Source of the DNA: Taeniopygia guttata
Taxonomy: Eukaryota; Chordata; Aves; Passeriformes; Estrildidae
Direction: 5' to 3'
NCBI RefSeq assembly: GCF_048771995.1
Contig: NC_133030.1
Location: 10,370,001-10,434,000 of the forward strand
Length of the DNA: 64,000 bases
Positions 37,501-64,000 of the stretch are shown here, piece after piece; within the stretch, counting starts at the first letter, position 1, and every line of letters starts with the position of its first letter. The position numbers were made by a program, and so were the translations under genes. A model generated the notes under the pieces. The model was not told the DNA's origin. It ran no database searches and saw nothing but the letters and a program-made list of their open reading frames with translations.

Positions 37501-39020
37501 TGAGCAAGCTAAATGTGAGTGTCTGTGCCTTGTTAACAAACTGGGTGAAGTGAAAATTAATATACAGAATTCATCCATTTTTATTCCTAATTCAGGATTG
37601 TGTCCTAGGTTCTTTGTTTTCATAATGAAGTAGGATTACAGAATGGTGAAAATATTCATTTTTTTGGTTTTAACCACTTAAGGACTAAACAAAACTTAGT
37701 TTCAAAAGAAAAAGACACCGGGTTCTAAGGCAACCCAGACTGAGAGAAAATGTTACTCCATGTTTGAGGATCTACATGAATACAGAGGTTCATTAATTTA
37801 TTCCACATGACCTGGCTCTGAGATCAGTTAATCTGACTGGATGTATTGCAGTGTCCAGTTTGAGAGAGATTATCAATGCTGTGCCCATTACAGTCTTTAA
37901 CCTTTTGCCCTTTCATCCACAAATTTGACTCACACGTTAAACAAAAATCAAATCAGGCCAAAACAGTCTTTCTACTAACATTATTAATTTTCATTTTTAT
38001 GTGTGATGAGCTGAAGTGGAATGGTATTTGTTCACACAGCCATGAACTCCACTTTATTTTCCAACCTTGTTTTGGTATTGCTGGAGCAGGTTATTTTGAA
38101 GATGCTGCCTTGGCAGCCGCTTAGCCTGAAGTCTTCTTCATCCACTGAAAATCTGGATCAAAGCTTATAAATAAAAGCATTTACCTATGTACAGATTAAT
38201 TCATAACAATTCACTTCGGAATCTTTTTGTTACTCTTCCTACATTGAAAAGTCAGACCTCAGTTATTCAGACATTCAGTGTTAAATCTGATCTATATTCG
38301 GCATAATTCATTATTTGAATGTGCCTCATCATATTTGGCTTTTTCCTCAAAATTTCCATTTCCCAGAGTCATGGGATTACATTAGAAACGTCAGGAGGAA
38401 AATCAAAAGAGCAATCTAGACCTCACGGCTGTACAGGGAAAACTTAAAAAATGTGACTTGAATTCACTCTAAAGGCTCAAATACCAAAGGGAAAGAGCAC
38501 AGTGTAATAAACGTGTAAAGAATTTCATATGTGGAAAAGGAAGATTGACTCATTAGCGATCCTTTCTATCCAGTGCTAGGTGTCGAGATGTTGCGTTTAC
38601 AAAGAAATCCACATAATCCAGCCACAAATCTGCAAAACCTTCTGTGCAGGGACTGCCGCTTTTTGGCATGACTTGACTCTGTCTGCCTAACTGGCCCTTG
38701 ATGCCTTTTAGAGCTTTCCACTGTAAAAGGAACAACAGGGTCAAAATGCAAATACTTTATTCAGGGTGGTAGCACAAATGCGAAGAGAGGAAAGAGAGTT
38801 TTCTAAGCTTTGCCTGGCAGACTTCAACTTTCAACTCATGGGCACGGTGAAGACTCCAGGAAGAGAGTAAAAGCTATAGAAATGCAAGTGGGAAAACATT
38901 TCTATGGTGTTTTGGAAAAATAATAGTCAACATAGCCAAACCCAGTTTCCTGTGGGGAACAGGCTAGTCAGAGAAGTTGTCCCTCACTGTGCTGAGGACC
39001 TGGCAGCTCTGCTCCACAGA
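34591..39020. other. FADD-PPFIA1 intergenic region, right part
   Basis: About 4.4 kb without a recognised gene. It contains a 24-base T run at 36507-36530 and a somewhat CpG-richer segment at 36190-36440. The 146-codon frame on the - strand at 37183-37623 has no recognisable domain. Confidence 0.7.
36507..36530 (+). repeat. poly(T) run
   Basis: Twenty-four consecutive T after a purine-rich AGGAAAGGAAACC. Simple sequence. Confidence 0.9.
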
Positions 39021-39400
39021 CTCACAGAATGGATTAGCTTGGAAAAGACCTCTGGGGTCATTGAGTCCAGTCGATGACCAAACACCACGGTGTCAACCAG
39101 GACTCGTTAGACACCTCCAGGGATGGTGACTCCAGCACCTGCCTGGGAGCACATTCCAATGTCTGATTACCCTCTGCGTGAAGAACGTCTTCCTAATGTC
39201 CATCCTGGCAGCTCAAGCCAGTGTCCTCTTGTACTGTCATTTGTCATTTGTCCGGGAAAAGACACTTGGCCACTCTCAGGGAGTTGTATGGAGTGATAAT
39301 ATCCCCTGCTTTTGTCCAGGCTGAGCCCCCAGCTCCCGCAGTCTCTCCGGGTGCCCCAGCTCCATTCCCTCCTCTGGACTCGCTCAGCCCCTCAATGGCT
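39021..39400 (-). mobile_element. CR1 LINE fragment (antisense) beside the PPFIA1 promoter
   Basis: Begins with the reverse complement of the CR1 3' end (ACTCACAGAATGGATTAGCT, GGAAAAGACCTCTGGGGTCA), continues with GGGATGGTGACTCCAGCACC and GAAGAACGTCTTCCTAATGT, and grades into GC-rich CR1 body (CTCCGGGTGCCCCAGCTCC). The right limit is blurred because the body merges with the CpG island. Confidence 0.88.
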
Positions 39401-40270
39401 TTCGGGCCGACCTCCCCAGAGCCGGTCCCAGCCCCTGGGCTCGCAGGAGCAGGTTGGGGCAGCGGGGCCACTCCGGCCCTGCCCTGATCCCAGTCCGAGC
39501 ACGCCTCCTGCCCGGGGCTCCGCTGCGGCTTTCCCGTCCTGTCCCCCGCGGGCGGCGGCGGTACCGCTCACAGGGCGGGCAGCGCCGAGCGGGTCTCGAA
39601 CCCCGATCCCCAGCGGCGGGCAGCAGCGGCCGCACCGCCCCGCGCGGTGCATTGTGGGCGCCGCACTGATTTATGCGGGGCCGCGGAGCGCGCCGGGAGC
39701 GGCGGGAGGAGGCGGCGGCTCAGCGGGGCCGGGACTCGGACCGGCGGGGCCGCAGCGGCGATCGCGGCTCTCCGGGCGCGCAGCGCTTTTGCCGCCCCCT
39801 GAGGCCGTGGCGGCGCCGCGGGCGGCCGGCACCACCCACCTGGCCTCATCCGACCCCGCGCCGGCCGCCACGGACGTGGAGACGGCGGCGGCGGCGGGCG
39901 GAGCCGGGCCCGGGCCGAGGGGACCGTCCCGGCGCGGCGGAGCCCCCGCCGCTCGGTAGGGGCCGGAGCGAGGGCGGGCTCGCCGGGGCCTCCGCGGCCG
40001 GGCTCGCTCCGCAGCGGCTGCGCGGGGCCCGGGCCGGCCGCGCTCCCGGCGCCGCTGGGGCCTCCGGCGAGGAGCGAGCGAGGCGAGGAGCGAGGCCCGG
40101 CCCGGTGCTCCCCGAGACGGGCGGGGGCAGCGGCAGAGCCCGGCGTCCTCCGCCCGCAGCTTTGCTAGCCGGGCCCTCCGCGGGCACGGGGAACGGCGGG
40201 ACCGGGCCGGTGCCCCGGAGCTGCCGGGTACTTTCTGTGCCCGCTCTCGGTTGCGGAGCATCGTCTGCGG
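39400..40270 (+). promoter_or_regulatory. PPFIA1: PPFIA1 CpG-island promoter
   Basis: About 0.9 kb of very high GC and CpG density, immediately upstream of the liprin gene on the same strand. There is no TATA box in the densest part. GCATTGTGGGCGCCGC near 39648 marks a plausible initiation zone. A GTAGGG donor-like site at 39956 after CCGCTCG could end a non-coding first exon. Long open frames on both strands here are caused by the lack of AT-rich stop codons. Confidence 0.7.
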
Positions 40271-40740
40271 GACTAGTGCAGAGGAAACAACAGGTCTCGC
40301 TCCCTGCTCGCCTTCCTAAGGACGCCAGCGCCTTGCTCTTGGGATTATAAATGTTTGAACTAAGACGCAGGGAACTGGAAGCAGAGCTTCCCGTTGGAAT
40401 TAATAGAAGAGAAAAGAAGGGAGGCTTTTCCAAATCCTCTACAAGAAAGCTCGTTCTGTTTTCTCCTGCTGTCCGTACTCTGTTTAGTAATGCGATTGTG
40501 ACCTGAGTGGAATTTATGGGCGATGAACTGTTGAAGCTTGTTGCATCTCTGCATCGGACATTTTTTTTTTTTTTTTTTGGTCAGCACATGATTCCTCCAT
40601 CCCAGCTGTTACAGGACTTATGGGCCAGTAATAGAGGGATGGGAAGCTGAGACAGTTTATTTTCACATTCTTCTGTACCGGGGACTTGGCGAGTTAGCTG
40701 AAGCTGCTGCTTTTTACTGGATCTGCTCTTTCCTCGGCAG

Positions 40741-40916
40741 GTTTATTATTTTTTTTTCATGTGTTTCGATTAAGCAGCAATTGGACTGGAGCTGGATGAG
40801 TGCTTTGCAATCCAAAGGGTTTTGGGGGATAACAGAAAACTGCTAAAACAGAGAAGACCTGGTGCTGCAAGAAACCTGGGGCCTGTTTTCATAGCCTTTT
40901 CGTTTTATTGAGCAAG
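40741..40916 (+). other. PPFIA1: candidate non-coding 5' UTR exon of PPFIA1
   Basis: The stretch is bounded by a good acceptor (CTCTTTCCTCGGCAG ending at 40740) and a good donor (AGCAAG then GTAAAT at 40917). It has no open frame joined to the liprin start, so it would be leader only. It could equally be the end of a long first exon using the 40917 donor, or chance sites. Confidence 0.3.
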
Positions 40917-42014
40917 GTAAATAACGTAGTGGTGAAAATTCAGGGCTTATTGTAATCATGCATGAAAATGTTACAAAGCACTTCAGAGATTGTTCCAAGT
41001 CTTTCAAAGCATTGAGAGGACCCACAGTAAGAGTCAGAATGAATTGTTCTTTTAAAATTTCCAGATGTGAGTGTAAAATATAAGGCTGAGAGCAAAGTTT
41101 GTGGTACCTGAGAGGTTTTGAGAGCTACTTTTCTTGATTTTTGCCTTAAGTTCTTGTAGGCTTGTGCTTTTGAGAGAGATTGCCTGAAGAACTGTGTTGT
41201 TGGTTCAGTGATTATACGAGTGGGTTTTTTCTATGGTTTTTAAAGCCTTAATGCCTTAGCTCTGGTAGGGATCTGTTAAGGTCTCTCAAAGGTGCTCCCA
41301 GTTGTGTGCTCACTTCCAGTAGTGCACTGCTCCTATTTGCATTGTTAACTGTATTCATCCTCTACCTTTAATTATTTTTGCTTACCTTTACTTTTGCTGT
41401 CCGCATTGACAGCTGCTACTACTCCATAATGAATTTTTATCTTCCTTTACATGTTTTTATCTCCCGAATTGGACCGTTTGGATTTACTACTCATTTACCA
41501 TACATTACTTTCACCATCATAAAACTTCCACAGCCAACATACGCTCAAAGTACTGTTGTAGATGCAATCTTTGTACGTTTGAAGCAGTGGAAGAAGCAGA
41601 TAATGTTTCCCAAAATGTGCAGTGTAATCATTTGCTGGGTGAAGTGTATAATTTTTGGTGTCAGGCTGCATGCCTTATCTTTTTTTTTTTTTTTTTAAGA
41701 CCTCGGCAGCAGTTTACTCCTCACAAAAACATAAATCCGTTAAAATGAAGTCACAGTTTGAGACGTAGCTGCAAAAATCTGGTTTTGCAAGAAGTCACAA
41801 GATTCTCATTATGAAGCAAAGCCTTGATTAAGTTGACTGTATACCTTTTCTCCACTCTTAATGAAATAGTGGCAAACGCCAAGGTGCTGGCAGCCTTTGC
41901 TGATGCTATCGTGGGGAGAGCTAAGTGGGTTATTACGGGAAGCACTCAAAGCTCCTGTTTAGATTTGTTTGACTGAGATTTCTGGCCTTTGTTGTGTCTC
42001 GTTTTTGTTTCAAG
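40917..42014 (+). other. PPFIA1 5' intron and leader before the start codon
   Basis: AT-rich sequence with a 17-base T run at 41680-41696. The acceptor of the start-codon exon is unclear: candidates are CTGTTTAG ending at 41961 and TTGTTTCAAG directly before the ATG. Confidence 0.55.
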
Positions 42015-63454
<21,440 letters not shown>

Positions 63455-64000
63455 GTGAGGAAGGAACTGTCAGGATTTGGGGAGTCACAAATGCCATCTT
63501 TAGAAAATTTTAGTCTCTCAGGTGCTTAGTTGAACCATTGTTTTTGGAAGTCTTTGGTTTGATAGATGAGAGTGGTTTTTTAGGACATGATGGGTGTCTG
63601 TTTTTTGTTTAAAAGACCAAAGTGTCACATCTGTCTTCAGGATAAACCTATGACTAAGTAGATATTTCATTAATAGATTGGAATTTAGCATTGCCAACTT
63701 CAGCATGTTCTGGAAGAGATGTTTGATCTTGTCGTATGTGCTCATCTTATTACTCTTGCTTCCTTTTTTAAAAGATGTACTGGGTTGAGGAATCCCTTTA
63801 ATTTCAGTGGTGCGGTTGACAGTTCCTGTCACAGCTGAATCCCTAATCTCCAAGGTCCCACATATCCTCATTACATAGAAAGGGAGCTTAATTATATCCC
63901 AGAACACTTTCTGACCCTCCCCAGCAAGTCAAGATTCGCTGTGTGTGTACCATTGTAAAGGAAAGAAGCAGGTGTATGATGTAAGGTAATAAAGACCAGT
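63455..64000 (+). other. PPFIA1 intron (partial, right edge)
   Basis: Begins with donor GTGAGG. No further liprin exon is found before the window ends. Confidence 0.85.

Noticed and set aside
37183..37623. 146-codon frame on the - strand
   Set aside because: No recognisable domain, no promoter or splice context, and ordinary intergenic composition. Possibly an old unclassified repeat.
39312..40433. Four long overlapping open frames on both strands (195-225 codons)
   Set aside because: All lie in the PPFIA1 CpG island and are Ala/Arg/Gly/Pro-rich in every frame, the mark of GC-rich non-coding DNA; none shows a domain.

Overview
The window is nuclear DNA of a bird, probably a passerine. It carries spliced vertebrate genes with GT-AG introns, CpG-island promoters and several fragments of the avian LINE CR1, with no bacterial or viral gene content. 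The passerine assignment is an inference from CR1 style and compactness.

Three genes lie head to tail on the + strand: the 3' half of ANO1 (calcium-activated chloride channel anoctamin-1/TMEM16A, ten coding exons, 962-9581), the whole of FADD (Fas-associated death-domain adaptor, two coding exons, 21256-22235) and the 5' part of PPFIA1 (liprin-alpha-1, first six coding exons found, 42015-63454, running off the right edge). This is the order found on human 11q13, so it is a conserved syntenic block. Every exon was joined by reading splice sites and checking phase. The ANO1 pieces add up to 1377 nt (458 codons plus stop), the FADD pieces to 666 nt (221 codons plus stop), and the PPFIA1 pieces to 930 nt (310 codons, all introns phase 0).

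Region by region: 1-961 is ANO1 intron. 962-9581 holds ANO1 exons for transmembrane segments TM3 to TM10 and the C-terminus, followed by a long 3' UTR with several polyadenylation signals up to about 11.9 kb. 11.9-20.9 kb is intergenic and ends in two oppositely oriented CR1 copies. 20.93-21.45 kb is the FADD CpG island, with YY1, Sp1, E2F and E-box motifs and a 22-bp tandem duplication. 22.2-39.4 kb is intergenic, with a (GGGGA)n satellite of about 190 bp, CR1 fragments, a (CA)n microsatellite and an RFX X-box. 39.4-40.3 kb is the PPFIA1 CpG island. 40.3-42.0 kb is non-coding leader and first intron. After the first coding exon comes an 18.5-kb intron, then five closely spaced coiled-coil exons.

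No operon-like or novel multi-gene system is visible. The points most worth checking are the changed FADD N-terminus (GTG where the usual initiator methionine aligns, with an in-frame upstream ATG), its short C-terminal tail, CR1 copies directly next to both internal promoters, and the long G-rich satellite.
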